From JACOND01 sp965202795 (GTDB lineage: Bacteria > Bdellovibrionota > Bdellovibrionia > Bdellovibrionales > UBA1609), in contig OZ241848.1 in assembly GCA_965202795.1 (NCBI GenBank), forward strand, positions 124,001 through 188,000: a DNA stretch of 64,000 nt. The letters are read 5' to 3'. The notes below the pieces were generated by a model that did not search any database, was not told the origin of the DNA, and saw nothing but the letters and a program-made list of their open reading frames with translations. A program made the translations under genes and the position numbers. Shown piece by piece: positions 1-8,972 of this stretch; the first letter of the stretch is position 1, and the number at the start of each line of letters is the position of its first letter.

Positions 1-3000
1 CTATATAGAGAGCCGGCTGATCCAGGAGGATCCTTTGCATCTGAACCAAGAGCCGCGGATTGAATGGCTGGAGCGGCCCCATGCGCGCCAAATTATTCAA
101 TGCCAGCTGAATGGTGAAACCTTTATAAGCGTAAGGGTTTGGCATTGAATGCATAAAAAGCGGCGGGGCCAGCCAGCGCCATAAGAGCTGCTCGCTGCTG
201 AAATTCCTTGTGTTCAGAGCGCCCGTTTGAACTGTTTCATCAAGGCTTTTTTTGGTTATTTTTGCGGGCTGCTGGCTGGTTTCAGGGGTTTTTTCAGCAT
301 AAGCCGCGCCGCTCTTAAAGCTCTCTCCATCAGCCAGGCGGCTGGCCAGAGCCTCAACAATGCGGGCCCGCGCGTCCGGCTCATCTAAAAGGCGCAGAGG
401 CAAAAAGTCAGAAGATCTGTCAGCGAAATTTGGCCGCAGATGCGGGAGCAAAAAAGCCAGCCCGCTGAGAAGCCGGCCCTCTATGGATCCCTTCCGGCCC
501 AGTGTTGTGTAGTTATTTCTGCCCGAGGCATATTCAACATCAAACAGCGGCCGGCCGAACTCCCCGGCAATCTTCCAGGTAATGGGCGACATTCCTTCCA
601 AATCATAGCATGAGGAAAACGGCCCTGGAGAGGAATACCAGCCTCCGCTGCTGTAGTCCCGCTCATCAGCTGCGGCGGTTTGAAGATCCCGGAAAGAAAC
701 CAGCCTTTGAATATTATCTGAATAGCCATGTTTAAGAAGGCAGTAATGATCTTTTTCGTGGAACAAATAATCAAAAAGGCCGTTGAAAAGAATGTCCCGG
801 GCGGCGCACAGATCAGCAATGGGGGAAATTTCGCCGGTTTCGCCAGTCAAGGCGCATATATTGCCCAAAGCCCCTTTATGCCTCTCTAAATTGAAGTCAC
901 TCAAAAAGCTGGGAGAGGGGCCTTCAGCGCTGTCCAAATAATACTCCGCGCCAAAGTCAGTCAGATATCCAGTGTCCCTGCCGCTGTTCAAATGATCTTT
1001 GAGCCGCGCCCGCCACTCATGATAAAGGGGAAGCATGGCAATAAAAAACCCAAAGGGGCTGTCATTCTCGCCCACATGATAGTTATAGTGGTTTTGAGCG
1101 ATCTCCGCCGCCGAAACGCCCATATCCCCCTGTTGACAGTAAGGATCTTTATTATAAAAAATGGAACGCTCCCAGCATCTTCTATACGGCCGCAAATCCC
1201 CGTCATTCACCTTCTCAAAACTTCCATCAGCGCCGGCCCTCGTCAAAGAGTAAGGGTCCACTGTGAAAATCTCCGCGCTTTCCTGATAAACGGCCTCCCC
1301 GCTTTCTGAAACGGCCTCTTCCTCCAGCGCCGGCCCCTCAAGCTGAGAGCCGTAAATAAACCGGGCAAAGCCCACATCATAGCCTCCCGGGGCCAGAACA
1401 AGGCGCTGCGGCCCCGCATAATCCATTGCTGTGGAGGAGGCGGGGGCTGAGGCCACATCAAGCAGGCGCATTTTCCCCCTCTCATTAGCTGTCAGATGAT
1501 TAAAAATAAACTTATGCTCAAAATCCTCAAAAGGCTTAAGAAAGTTGCGCTTGTCGTAAGTGCCGGCAAAATTGTGCAGCATAGGCAGATTATGCCCTGT
1601 TTCATGAATGGCTGTGTCAAGCGCCAAAATGGGGTAAATTTTTCTCGCGCATTCATCAATGATGCTGTCGCGGGCCGCTCTTTCCAGGCTGGAGACTTCG
1701 TCCCTCAGCCATTCCAGTTTTTCATGCGGGGACTTTTCCAGCAAAACCTCAGATCGAATATCGCGCGCGCTCTGCCCTCCGTTTTCGTAAAAAATCCGCA
1801 GATCGCAGATTTCATCTATTAAATGGTAGATGGCGCTGGACATTTTGCTGAGCCGGCCGCCAGGGCTGAAAACCGGGCCCGCGCCATCCATGCCCGCAAA
1901 CGCGCCGGCGGCGCAGCCAAAAGCATGGCCGCCGCCTTCGGAAATCTTTTTGTATTTGTCCTGAACGCTGAAATCTTCGGCGGGCGGCTTTCCAAACAGC
2001 TCCTCATATTTGCGGTCAAGCTCCCCCTCATCCACTGTCAGAGGCTGAAGCTCCCCCGCCTTATTATTAAAATCAAAGCCAAAAAGCAGGGCGTCCGGCC
2101 GGAAGCTTGTGTTAAAAAGGGATTGAAGGCCGGCGGCGGAGCGGCCGGCGGCTATCCAGTCCAAAAAGCTTTTTGAAACAGGCAGGCCCATTAAAGAGCC
2201 GGAAAGATGGCGCTCTAACAAATCAGCCATGCCGCCCCGCGATCGGCCCTCTTCGGGATTCCAGGCTGTTTGAAAGTGCATTCTTCTGAAGGAGGGGTCC
2301 AGGCCCATTTTGGCCATAATATAGCTATAGACACGGCTTTTTGAGGCGGAAAATACGCCTTCAGTGTAGTTGTTGCTTGTGGCGGACAAAATCTCCCCTG
2401 TCTCAAAATCAGCAATAGACGGGCCCAATCCGCCTCCGCCGCCCCGGTTAACCTCATCCGGCGATATAAAGTTCTGGGCATGGTAGCGCGGATCCCCCAG
2501 CTCAGCGTCGTAGTCTTCTTTTAAGGCAAAGCAGCCTTCTTCGGGGCAGGGGATGTCCGCTTTCTCAAACACCTGATTCCACAGGTTAATAACCTCCCGG
2601 CCAATGTCGCGGATGGGGAGACAGGCTTTTTTGCCCTGACTGCCGGGGCAGTCATCTTCGTCTTTGGGCGTGAGGCTCGTAAACCGGTAAATGACCGGCT
2701 TGTCAGGGCGGATATGCAGCCGCATGATCAGCCGGCTTTTCCGCCAGTCTTCAGAATAGGTTGCCCGATCTTCCTGCTCCACTCTTTTGTCTATCCAAAA
2801 GGCGGGGAAGAGATCCCATCCCCTTTCAGATAAATACAGAGGCTCATAGGAAGAATCCCGCTCCGGCCTCAAAAAGGAAAAGCGGAGTTTTGTTTTGTCT
2901 CCCTGCTCCAGAACAAAGCTGAAGTAGTCCTCGCTGAATGTCAGCTCAAACAGCTCTGTAGTATCCCCAAAATTTTGATAATCTAAAAACAAGCGGTTAG

Positions 3001-4393
3001 CCCAGCGATCTTTGTGAAGCTTTATTTTTGAAAAATCAATCTTCACAAAAGGCTTGGCCTGATAAGCCTTGTCATTGTTTTCAATTTCCGCCAGCGCAGC
3101 TTTGCGCGCGATTTGATCCCTTAAGTCAGGAAAATGATAGTCCGCATGCTCAACGGGGATTGAAAAAATCGGCCGGCTGGCATGTATGCCCTCCCCCCCT
3201 CTGCCTGTGTTTGCGCTTTCTGTATTTAAGCTGTAGCCCACAAGATGATTTTTCCGAAACTCAACCTTTATTTTTGTGTCCATAGAGGCATGCTGCTGCA
3301 TGCCTTTGAATCCCCAGGCTCTGCGCTGAATATTCTCGCTCACTCCCGTGCGAACATAATGCCACTCCCCCTCAAACAGCCGTTTTGGATAGGCGTCTGT
3401 CTTGCTGCGAAGATCTTTAAAAGAGGCAAACTCCCCCGCAAGCTGAATATGCGAGGGGCGGAGATGAGGCTTCTCCACGCATATTCTGGGGCAGCCGGCG
3501 GCGGCTTTCGCGCATCCAGAGCATGATCTGATATAAACAGAGGGAATCCCATCAACAGGCCTGGCCTGAAGGCCGCTTTTGGCGACGGCGGGCATGGGCA
3601 GAAAAGTCAAGACCCTCGTGGCCTCAAAGTCCGCATTTTCAGTTTCTGTCAAGGCGCCGGCCTGCGCGGAGTAGCCGCCAAGAGGCATGGCATAGATGTC
3701 TTTGCCGCTGCGGACCTTTATAGAATAAGGCAGGGCATGAAAAGGCAGGTCTTCCGCGGGGGCCACAAGAAGCGCCCGCAAATAACTGCCGAAAATCTGA
3801 AATCTCACATCGTAGGTGTGGCTGGCTTTGGCGTAGATGCTTGGCAGCTCGTCAGGGCTTAAAAGGGCCGCGCAGCTTAAGCCCTCCGCCGCGGGGCCGC
3901 TTTTAGGGGAGAGAAACCGGTTTTTGGCTTTATCCCTGATGGACGCGACCCGAACCAGCCTGAAATCATTGATGTAGTCTTTATCGCTTCTATAGACAGG
4001 CTTTTTGCCGGACGGATCGCTGCTGTCCCTGTAAACAGAGGGCGCCCCCTCCTGCGGCTCCTCCCTATAGCTGGCGCGCTTATAAACAAGGCTGCCATTT
4101 TCCCCCAAAGGCTTGTATATGCCTTTGGATATTTTTTTCTCTATTTTGACATCTTCGGCATGTGTCCAGGGCGCCCTGCCGCCCCCGTTAATTGGCTCTC
4201 CGGTCATCAGGCTGCATTTAAGCCCCAAAAGGCCGCTTGAAGAATCGCCTATGGGGATGACATTCCCCTCCAGCGCCTGAGAGGGCCGCGGGGGCCGCCT
4301 CAAAAAACAGGAGCTGAGCGCGGCGCAAAATCCTGCCAGGAGCAGGATTTTCAGGGCGGGCCGGACAGCTCTAACATTGGTTTTTGCTTTCAT
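1..4393 (-). CDS. Large zinc-dependent lipoprotein metalloprotease (met-zincin, DUF4953/DUF5117-like), partial
   Basis: The reading frame opens at an ATG at 4393 and stays open to the left edge, so at least 1464 residues are seen and the C-terminus is missing. The N-terminus is a signal peptide with lipobox LSSC (Cys29), so the mature protein should be a lipid-anchored envelope or surface protein. A zinc-protease motif HETGHNLPMLHNF starts at residue 930 (bases 1592-1606 encode HETGH). It matches the HExxHxxxxxHNF signature of the DUF4953 met-zincins, whose members are large secreted peptidases. Between lipobox and motif lie about 900 residues, including a Cys-rich patch near residue 290, that I cannot assign to a domain. 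It is transcribed divergently from the AmpD-like gene. The peptidase call is firm; substrate and exact subfamily are not known. Confidence 0.85.
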   Translation of the reverse strand, partial: MKAKTNVRAVRPALKILLLAGFCAALSSCFLRRPPRPSQALEGNVIPIGDSSSGLLGLKCSLMTGEPINGGGRAPWTHAEDVKIEKKISKGIYKPLGENGSLVYKRASYREEPQEGAPSVYRDSSDPSGKKPVYRSDKDYINDFRLVRVASIRDKAKNRFLSPKSGPAAEGLSCAALLSPDELPSIYAKASHTYDVRFQIFGSYLRALLVAPAEDLPFHALPYSIKVRSGKDIYAMPLGGYSAQAGALTETENADFEATRVLTFLPMPAVAKSGLQARPVDGIPSVYIRSCSGCAKAAAGCPRICVEKPHLRPSHIQLAGEFASFKDLRSKTDAYPKRLFEGEWHYVRTGVSENIQRRAWGFKGMQQHASMDTKIKVEFRKNHLVGYSLNTESANTGRGGEGIHASRPIFSIPVEHADYHFPDLRDQIARKAALAEIENNDKAYQAKPFVKIDFSKIKLHKDRWANRLFLDYQNFGDTTELFELTFSEDYFSFVLEQGDKTKLRFSFLRPERDSSYEPLYLSERGWDLFPAFWIDKRVEQEDRATYSEDWRKSRLIMRLHIRPDKPVIYRFTSLTPKDEDDCPGSQGKKACLPIRDIGREVINLWNQVFEKADIPCPEEGCFALKEDYDAELGDPRYHAQNFISPDEVNRGGGGGLGPSIADFETGEILSATSNNYTEGVFSASKSRVYSYIMAKMGLDPSFRRMHFQTAWNPEEGRSRGGMADLLERHLSGSLMGLPVSKSFLDWIAAGRSAAGLQSLFNTSFRPDALLFGFDFNNKAGELQPLTVDEGELDRKYEELFGKPPAEDFSVQDKYKKISEGGGHAFGCAAGAFAGMDGAGPVFSPGGRLSKMSSAIYHLIDEICDLRIFYENGGQSARDIRSEVLLEKSPHEKLEWLRDEVSSLERAARDSIIDECARKIYPILALDTAIHETGHNLPMLHNFAGTYDKRNFLKPFEDFEHKFIFNHLTANERGKMRLLDVASAPASSTAMDYAGPQRLVLAPGGYDVGFARFIYGSQLEGPALEEEAVSESGEAVYQESAEIFTVDPYSLTRAGADGSFEKVNDGDLRPYRRCWERSIFYNKDPYCQQGDMGVSAAEIAQNHYNYHVGENDSPFGFFIAMLPLYHEWRARLKDHLNSGRDTGYLTDFGAEYYLDSAEGPSPSFLSDFNLERHKGALGNICALTGETGEISPIADLCAARDILFNGLFDYLFHEKDHYCLLKHGYSDNIQRLVSFRDLQTAAADERDYSSGGWYSSPGPFSSCYDLEGMSPITWKIAGEFGRPLFDVEYASGRNNYTTLGRKGSIEGRLLSGLAFLLPHLRPNFADRSSDFLPLRLLDEPDARARIVEALASRLADGESFKSGAAYAEKTPETSQQPAKITKKSLDETVQTGALNTRNFSSEQLLWRWLAPPLFMHSMPNPYAYKGFTIQLALNNLARMGPLQPFNPRLLVQMQRILLDQPALYI

Positions 4394-4515
4394 AGCCCTG
4401 ATTTTTTACAGGGTTTGCCGGCGCAAAGCAAGCGAAAAAGCCATTAAAATGAATAAATTGCGCAAAATAACAGAAAAACTGGCGAAATCTCCCGCCCCGG
4501 ATTATATTTCTCATA

Positions 4516-5238
4516 ATGAAACATTATAGATCCCCCGCGGCGGCGCCGCAGCGCGCTTTCCGCTCGCCCCATTTTGATCCGGTTAAAATCCCCGTTCATT
4601 TTGCCGTCCTCCATTACACGGCGCAAAGCTTTTCGGAAAGCCTGAGGATTTTTCTCAATCCAGGGGGGCCAAAGCTTTCCTGCCACCTGCTGATTGACAG
4701 GGAGGGGGGGGTTTTTGAGCTGGTCCCCTGCTGGGATGGGGAGCGCCGCAGGGCATGGCATGCGGGGCAAAGCGCATGGACAGACGCCAATGGCCGCAGC
4801 TGGCGGGGCTTTAATGATTTTTCTGTGGGCATTGAGCTGATCAGCTGGAACGGAAACTTTTGCCCTTACACAGACAGCCAATACAAGGCGCTTTTCGCGG
4901 CTCTGAATCATTTAAAGGGGGTTTACCCCGCGCTCCGGGATCCGGAGCGGATCCTGGGGCATGAGCATATTGCCGGCTTTCGGGGCAAATCCGACCCCGG
5001 CCGGCTTTTTGACTGGGACCGGCTTTTTAAAGAGGTCTTTCAGGCCCCCGCCCCCCTGCCCCGGCGGCCCCCGCGGATGAGCGCCGCGGAGCATAAGGCC
5101 CTGGCCTTTCTCTCAAACAGGAAAAACAGCCCATCGGACAAAAAAGCCCGAAAAATCAGCCTGATTCTGGAGTCCCCGCGGCCGTTTTGGCTGAAAAAAG
5201 CGCTTCTGCGGCTGACTGCGCTCAATCCCTTTTTCTGA
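4516..5238 (+). CDS. ampD: N-acetylmuramoyl-L-alanine amidase, AmpD-like (Amidase_2)
   Basis: A 240-residue amidase_2 protein. The zinc ligands of the AmpD family can be placed: His33 (LHYTA), His149 (GHEH) and Asp160 (KSDPG). Glu107 in the VGIEL segment is in the position of the catalytic glutamate. There is no signal peptide, which fits a cytosolic enzyme removing the stem peptide from 1,6-anhydro-muropeptides during cell-wall recycling. The C-terminal 70 residues after the domain are basic and unassigned. The start is the ATG at 4516; the 120 bp upstream is shared with the divergent metalloprotease gene. It could also be a general peptidoglycan amidase, but the lack of an export signal argues against that. 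Confidence 0.85.
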   Translation: MKHYRSPAAAPQRAFRSPHFDPVKIPVHFAVLHYTAQSFSESLRIFLNPGGPKLSCHLLIDREGGVFELVPCWDGERRRAWHAGQSAWTDANGRSWRGFNDFSVGIELISWNGNFCPYTDSQYKALFAALNHLKGVYPALRDPERILGHEHIAGFRGKSDPGRLFDWDRLFKEVFQAPAPLPRRPPRMSAAEHKALAFLSNRKNSPSDKKARKISLILESPRPFWLKKALLRLTALNPFF

Positions 5239-5359
5239 AGCCGCCCGGCTTTATCCCTGATTTGTCCATCCTTAATATTGGCCTTCTTTTTTGCAGCAAA
5301 TCTGAGCCCGCGCCAGCCCCTTCAATTTGCCGCCCGCGGATAAAAACCTGACAAAAGCC

Positions 5360-5389
5360 CTGACAAAGGCCGGCCCCGGCTGGTATAAT
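5360..5389 (+). promoter_or_regulatory. Likely sigma-70-type promoter of sdhA
   Basis: CTGACA at 5360-5365 and TATAAT at 5384-5389, separated by 18 bp. The predicted transcript would begin near 5396. That is downstream of the farthest possible in-frame start (5327) but upstream of the ATG at 5474, so it supports the later start. Confidence 0.5.
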
Positions 5390-5473
5390 AAACAGCTGAA
5401 GCCCCGCAATAACTTTTTGAAAGGCCGGGGGGGCTGCGGGCCAAAGCCCAAGCTTAAGAGGCCAAAAAAAATC

Positions 5474-7474
5474 ATGAATGCGCCAGACAATTCAGACATC
5501 CGGGGGGGGCCAAAGGCCGCGGAGGCGGGCGCAGCCCCGCCGGCAAGAATCCCAGAGGGCGCCCTGGAGGACAAGTGGGACAATTTCAAGCTCTCCATGA
5601 AGCTTGTCAGCCCCGCAAACAGAAAAAAATACCGGATCATTGTTGTCGGAGCGGGCCTGGCCGGGGCCTCCGCGGCGGCCAGCCTTGGAGAGCTTGGCTA
5701 TAATGTTCAGGTTTTTGTCTTTCATGACAGCCCCCGCAGGGCGCACTCCATAGCGGCCCAGGGGGGGATCAATGCCGCCAAAAACTACAGGAATGACGGA
5801 GATTCTGAGGCCCGGCTTTTTTATGACACCATCAAGGGGGGGGATTTCCGCTCGCGGGAGGCCAATGTCTACCGCCTGGCCCAGCTTTCAGGAAACATTA
5901 TCGATCAGTGCGCGGCCCAGGGGGTCCCCTTTGCCAGAGACTACGGCGGGCTTTTGGCCAACCGGTCGTTTGGCGGCGCGCAGGTGTCCCGGACCTTTTA
6001 CGCGCGGGGCCAGACAGGGCAGCAGCTGCTGCTGGGGGCTTACGGCGCCCTGATGCGGCAGGCGGAAAGCAAGACTGTTTCCCTCTATCCGAACCATGAA
6101 ATGCTGGACATTATTGTCTGCGATGGCCGGGCGGCGGGCATTGCGGCCAGAAACCTCATCACCGGCGAAGTGAAAAGCTATAAGGCTCATGCTGTTGTCC
6201 TCTGCTCAGGGGGGTATGGGAATGTTTTCTGCCTTTCAACCAACGCCATGCATTCCAATGTGACGGCCGGCTGGAGATGCCATAAAAAAGGCGCCCTGTT
6301 TGCCAACCCCTGTTTTGTTCAGATACACCCCACATGCATCCCCCAGAGCGCGGAGCATCAGTCCAAGCTGACTCTGATGTCAGAATCTCTCAGAAACGAG
6401 GGGCGGATTTGGGCGCCCATGAAAAAAGGGGATCGGCGCCCCCCCGAGGAGATTCCCGAAGCGGAGAGGGATTATTATCTTGAGAGGATTTACCCCAGTT
6501 TTGGCAACCTGGTTCCAAGGGATGTGGCCTCCCGGCAGGCCAAGTTTCAGATGGACCAGGGGAAGGGGGCTGGCCTTGGGGGCCGGGCGGTTTATTTGGA
6601 TTTCCGGGACACTTTAAAAAAACAGGGGAAGCGGCTGGTTTCAGAAAAATACGGCAACCTGTTCAGCATGTATCAGCGGATCACGGGGGAAGATCCCTAT
6701 AAAACCCCTATGAAGATCTCCCCCGCCGTCCATTACACCATGGGGGGGCTTTGGGTCGATTATGAGCTGCAGAGCAGCCTGCCGGGGCTTTTTGTTCTGG
6801 GAGAGGCTAATTTTTCCGACCATGGGGCCAACAGGCTTGGCGCCTCGGCTTTGATGCAGGGCCTGGCGGACGGATATTTTATTTTGCCCGCCGCCATGGG
6901 ACATTTCCTGGCGCGGCGCGGGGCGGAGACTGATGGCCGGGAGCGGGATTTTCAGGAGGCGCAAGATTCTGCGGCGGAGAGCCTGAAAAGGCTTTTGAGC
7001 CTCAAAGGCCCGCAAACTGTGGATCAAATTCACAGAAAGCTGGGCAAAATATTGTGGGATAAGGCGGGGATGATTCGCTCGCGCGGGGGCCTGCTGAAGG
7101 CGCGCGGGGAGATCCAGAGCTTGAGGGAGGAGTTTTGGGCGGAGGCGCGGGTCCCCGGCTCCGGAAGCGAAAAAAATCAGGAGCTGGAAAAGGCCGGCCG
7201 GCTGTCTGACTTTTTGGAGCTGGCGGAGCTGATAGTCCAGGACGCTTTGACAAGAGAGGAATCCTGCGGCTGCCATTTCCGCGAGGAGCATCAGACAAAG
7301 GAGCATGAGGCCCGGCGAAATGACAAAGGCTTTGCCCATGTTTCCGCCTGGGAGTGGAGGCCTCCCGCGGATAAAAGCTCCCCGGGCAAAAGCCAGAGGC
7401 AGCTTGCCTGGACAGAGCGGCGCGAGCCGCTGGTTTTTGAGCGGGCAGAGCCTTCCCAAAGAGATTATAAATAA
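5474..7474 (+). CDS. sdhA: Succinate dehydrogenase/fumarate reductase flavoprotein subunit (type B)
   Basis: About 666 residues from the ATG at 5474. Oxidises succinate to fumarate (or the reverse) in complex II on the cytoplasmic face of the inner membrane. The Rossmann FAD motif GAGLAG is at residues 59-64. The covalent-flavin histidine sits in HSIAAQGG (His91), and the substrate-site segment SESLRNEGR is present. Overall wording (AKNY, GGDYR-like GGDFR, SFGGAQVSRTF) matches the long type-B enzymes of Bacteroidetes, Bacillus and Bdellovibrio-type bacteria. The frame continues upstream to 5327, but a promoter-like site inside that stretch makes 5474 more likely. No sdhB follows. The cytochrome subunit sdhC lies at 13.6-14.2 kb on the other strand, so the usual sdhCAB operon is split. 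Confidence 0.95.
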   Translation: MNAPDNSDIRGGPKAAEAGAAPPARIPEGALEDKWDNFKLSMKLVSPANRKKYRIIVVGAGLAGASAAASLGELGYNVQVFVFHDSPRRAHSIAAQGGINAAKNYRNDGDSEARLFYDTIKGGDFRSREANVYRLAQLSGNIIDQCAAQGVPFARDYGGLLANRSFGGAQVSRTFYARGQTGQQLLLGAYGALMRQAESKTVSLYPNHEMLDIIVCDGRAAGIAARNLITGEVKSYKAHAVVLCSGGYGNVFCLSTNAMHSNVTAGWRCHKKGALFANPCFVQIHPTCIPQSAEHQSKLTLMSESLRNEGRIWAPMKKGDRRPPEEIPEAERDYYLERIYPSFGNLVPRDVASRQAKFQMDQGKGAGLGGRAVYLDFRDTLKKQGKRLVSEKYGNLFSMYQRITGEDPYKTPMKISPAVHYTMGGLWVDYELQSSLPGLFVLGEANFSDHGANRLGASALMQGLADGYFILPAAMGHFLARRGAETDGRERDFQEAQDSAAESLKRLLSLKGPQTVDQIHRKLGKILWDKAGMIRSRGGLLKARGEIQSLREEFWAEARVPGSGSEKNQELEKAGRLSDFLELAELIVQDALTREESCGCHFREEHQTKEHEARRNDKGFAHVSAWEWRPPADKSSPGKSQRQLAWTERREPLVFERAEPSQRDYK

Positions 7475-7493
7475 GGGCAGGATTTTAAGCTTT

Positions 7494-8324
7494 ATGTTCC
7501 CGCCAGCCCAAAAGGGGAACGGCCGAGAGGCCGTCCAGATAAACAGCTTGCTGAGCTTGGCGGCGGCGGCGGGGGCCGTGTTTTTGGCGGCGCGGCTCAG
7601 CCCTTCAGGCGCCGCTTTGTCTGAAGCCGCCGGCGCGGGCGGACCCCCCCCTCTTTATCGGGAGCTGCCGGAAAACATTCCGGCGGAAGCCCCTTCCGCC
7701 GGCCGGGAATCTCCAGAGCGGGGGCGGGCGGCCCAGAAGGCCTCCTTCCAGGAGCTTCGGGGTCTGGCCTTAAAGCTTCTGCGGGAAAGCCAGGCGGAAA
7801 AGCAGCGGAAACGCCTCAATGAGGCCCGGCTCTCTCTGCAAAAGCTGTTTTATCAAAAGCTGTTTTTTCCAGCCGCCAGGCCCCTCAGAGCTTTAGGCGC
7901 CCCGCCGCCATCAGCCGCCCCTTTAATATGGCATCTAAGCGCGTTTTTGTTTGGGGTTTTTTCGCTGATTGTCTTGGCGCGCCTGATTTTTTCGGGGAGG
8001 GCTTCGTCCGCAGCCCCCCTGGAAGACAAAATCAAATACAGGCTGGCGGCGGTTTGGGGGGCCGGGCTTTTGGCTCTGGCCGCCGGGGGGTTTTTTGCCC
8101 TTCAGACCAGAGCCTCCGCCGCGAAACAAACAAAAATTTTGACAGCGCCGTTTGCGGAGGCTTTGCCTCTGAGGGAGTTTCCGGCTGGGGCGGAGCTTCT
8201 GGTTTTGCGCATGCTCCAAGACAAAAACAGCAGCTGGCTTAAAGTGAAAGCCAGGGCGGATGGAGAGCGCGCCATCATTGGCTGGACTCCCAAGGAGGAT
8301 CTTTTTATCACCCTAAAGCATTAA
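7494..8324 (+). CDS. BatE-like membrane protein with C-terminal SH3-like domain
   Basis: 276 residues from the ATG at 7494; an in-frame start at 7305 would overlap sdhA and is less likely. It has an N-terminal hydrophobic stretch, a charged helical segment, two adjacent transmembrane helices (around residues 142-165 and 185-205), then a C-terminal domain with LxxFPAGAELLVLRMLQDKNSSWLKV-type spacing typical of bacterial SH3 domains. This order (helical/TPR, two TMs, SH3) is that of BatE of the Bacteroides aerotolerance cluster. batC and batD homologues lie 9 kb away at 16.5-19.3 kb. Residues 7-19 are encoded by one of the dispersed palindromic repeats. The TPR region is too weak to confirm by eye, so BatE is a likely but unproven assignment. 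Confidence 0.6.
   Translation: MFPPAQKGNGREAVQINSLLSLAAAAGAVFLAARLSPSGAALSEAAGAGGPPPLYRELPENIPAEAPSAGRESPERGRAAQKASFQELRGLALKLLRESQAEKQRKRLNEARLSLQKLFYQKLFFPAARPLRALGAPPPSAAPLIWHLSAFLFGVFSLIVLARLIFSGRASSAAPLEDKIKYRLAAVWGAGLLALAAGGFFALQTRASAAKQTKILTAPFAEALPLREFPAGAELLVLRMLQDKNSSWLKVKARADGERAIIGWTPKEDLFITLKH
7514..7550 (+). repeat. Dispersed palindromic repeat copy inside the BatE-like gene
   Basis: Contains GGAACGGCC, a 4-nt spacer, GGCCGTCCA and then AAACA: the core of the repeat family found across this window. It lies just after the start codon, in the frame that reads N-G-R-E-A-V-Q-I-N. The same frame is used by the copy in alr. Confidence 0.75.
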
Positions 8325-8413
8325 CCCCTCTGAGCGCCATCATAACCGACAAAAGGCCAGATCTGCCGCAAAATGAATTGCCTCCGGCGGCGAAGAGGCT
8401 TAGTATTGTTTTC

Positions 8414-8932
8414 ATGCTGGAAGTTTTCTGGAAAAATTTTTTCAAGGGGGAGAGCGGCGAGAGCGAGCTGAAGTTCATCAAAAAGTGTCCGCTGTTTGCC
8501 TCCCTGAGCGCTGGCGAAACCCGGTTTTTGAGAAAACTCCTCCACAAGAGGATCTACGCCGATGAGGAGATCATCTTCAAGCCCTCCTCAGGGATAGGGA
8601 TGTATATCATCCTCAAGGGCCAGGTGAATATCCTCCAAGGCTCTCCAGAATCCCAAGAGGACCCGGCCCTTGTGTCCGCGCTCAAGCCGGGGGATTTTTT
8701 TGGAGAGCTGGCGCTGATCCAAAGCCAGGGATACAGAGGGGTTTTTGCCCAGTCGGCCTCAGATTCCCAGCTGCTTGGGTTTTTCCAGCCGGACCTGCAG
8801 TTTCTTTTGGAAAACCGCCCCGTCATGGGCGTAAAAATCCTCAAGCCGCTTTGCGAAATTTTAAGCCGCCGGCTCTGCAAGGCGGAGCAGAAAATTCTTC
8901 AGGCTGACTCCTTAACCAAATCTGTCCAGTAA
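8414..8932 (+). CDS. Stand-alone cyclic-nucleotide-binding (CRP-fold) protein
   Basis: 172 residues from the ATG at 8414 (an in-frame TTG at 8378 is possible). One cNMP-binding beta-roll fills the protein: FASLSAGETRFL at the start, then IILKGQVNIL, and the phosphate-binding-cassette-like GDFFGELALI. No helix-turn-helix DNA-binding domain follows; the C-terminus is a short helix with LCKAEQKILQ. It is therefore more likely a sensor or regulatory subunit than a transcription factor. Whether it binds a nucleotide is uncertain. It sits between the BatE-like gene and the AI-2E permease on the same strand. Confidence 0.8.
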   Translation: MLEVFWKNFFKGESGESELKFIKKCPLFASLSAGETRFLRKLLHKRIYADEEIIFKPSSGIGMYIILKGQVNILQGSPESQEDPALVSALKPGDFFGELALIQSQGYRGVFAQSASDSQLLGFFQPDLQFLLENRPVMGVKILKPLCEILSRRLCKAEQKILQADSLTKSVQ

Positions 8933-8972
8933 CCGCGCTGAAAAGCATCATCTGGGAGCGGGGGGCGGCATA

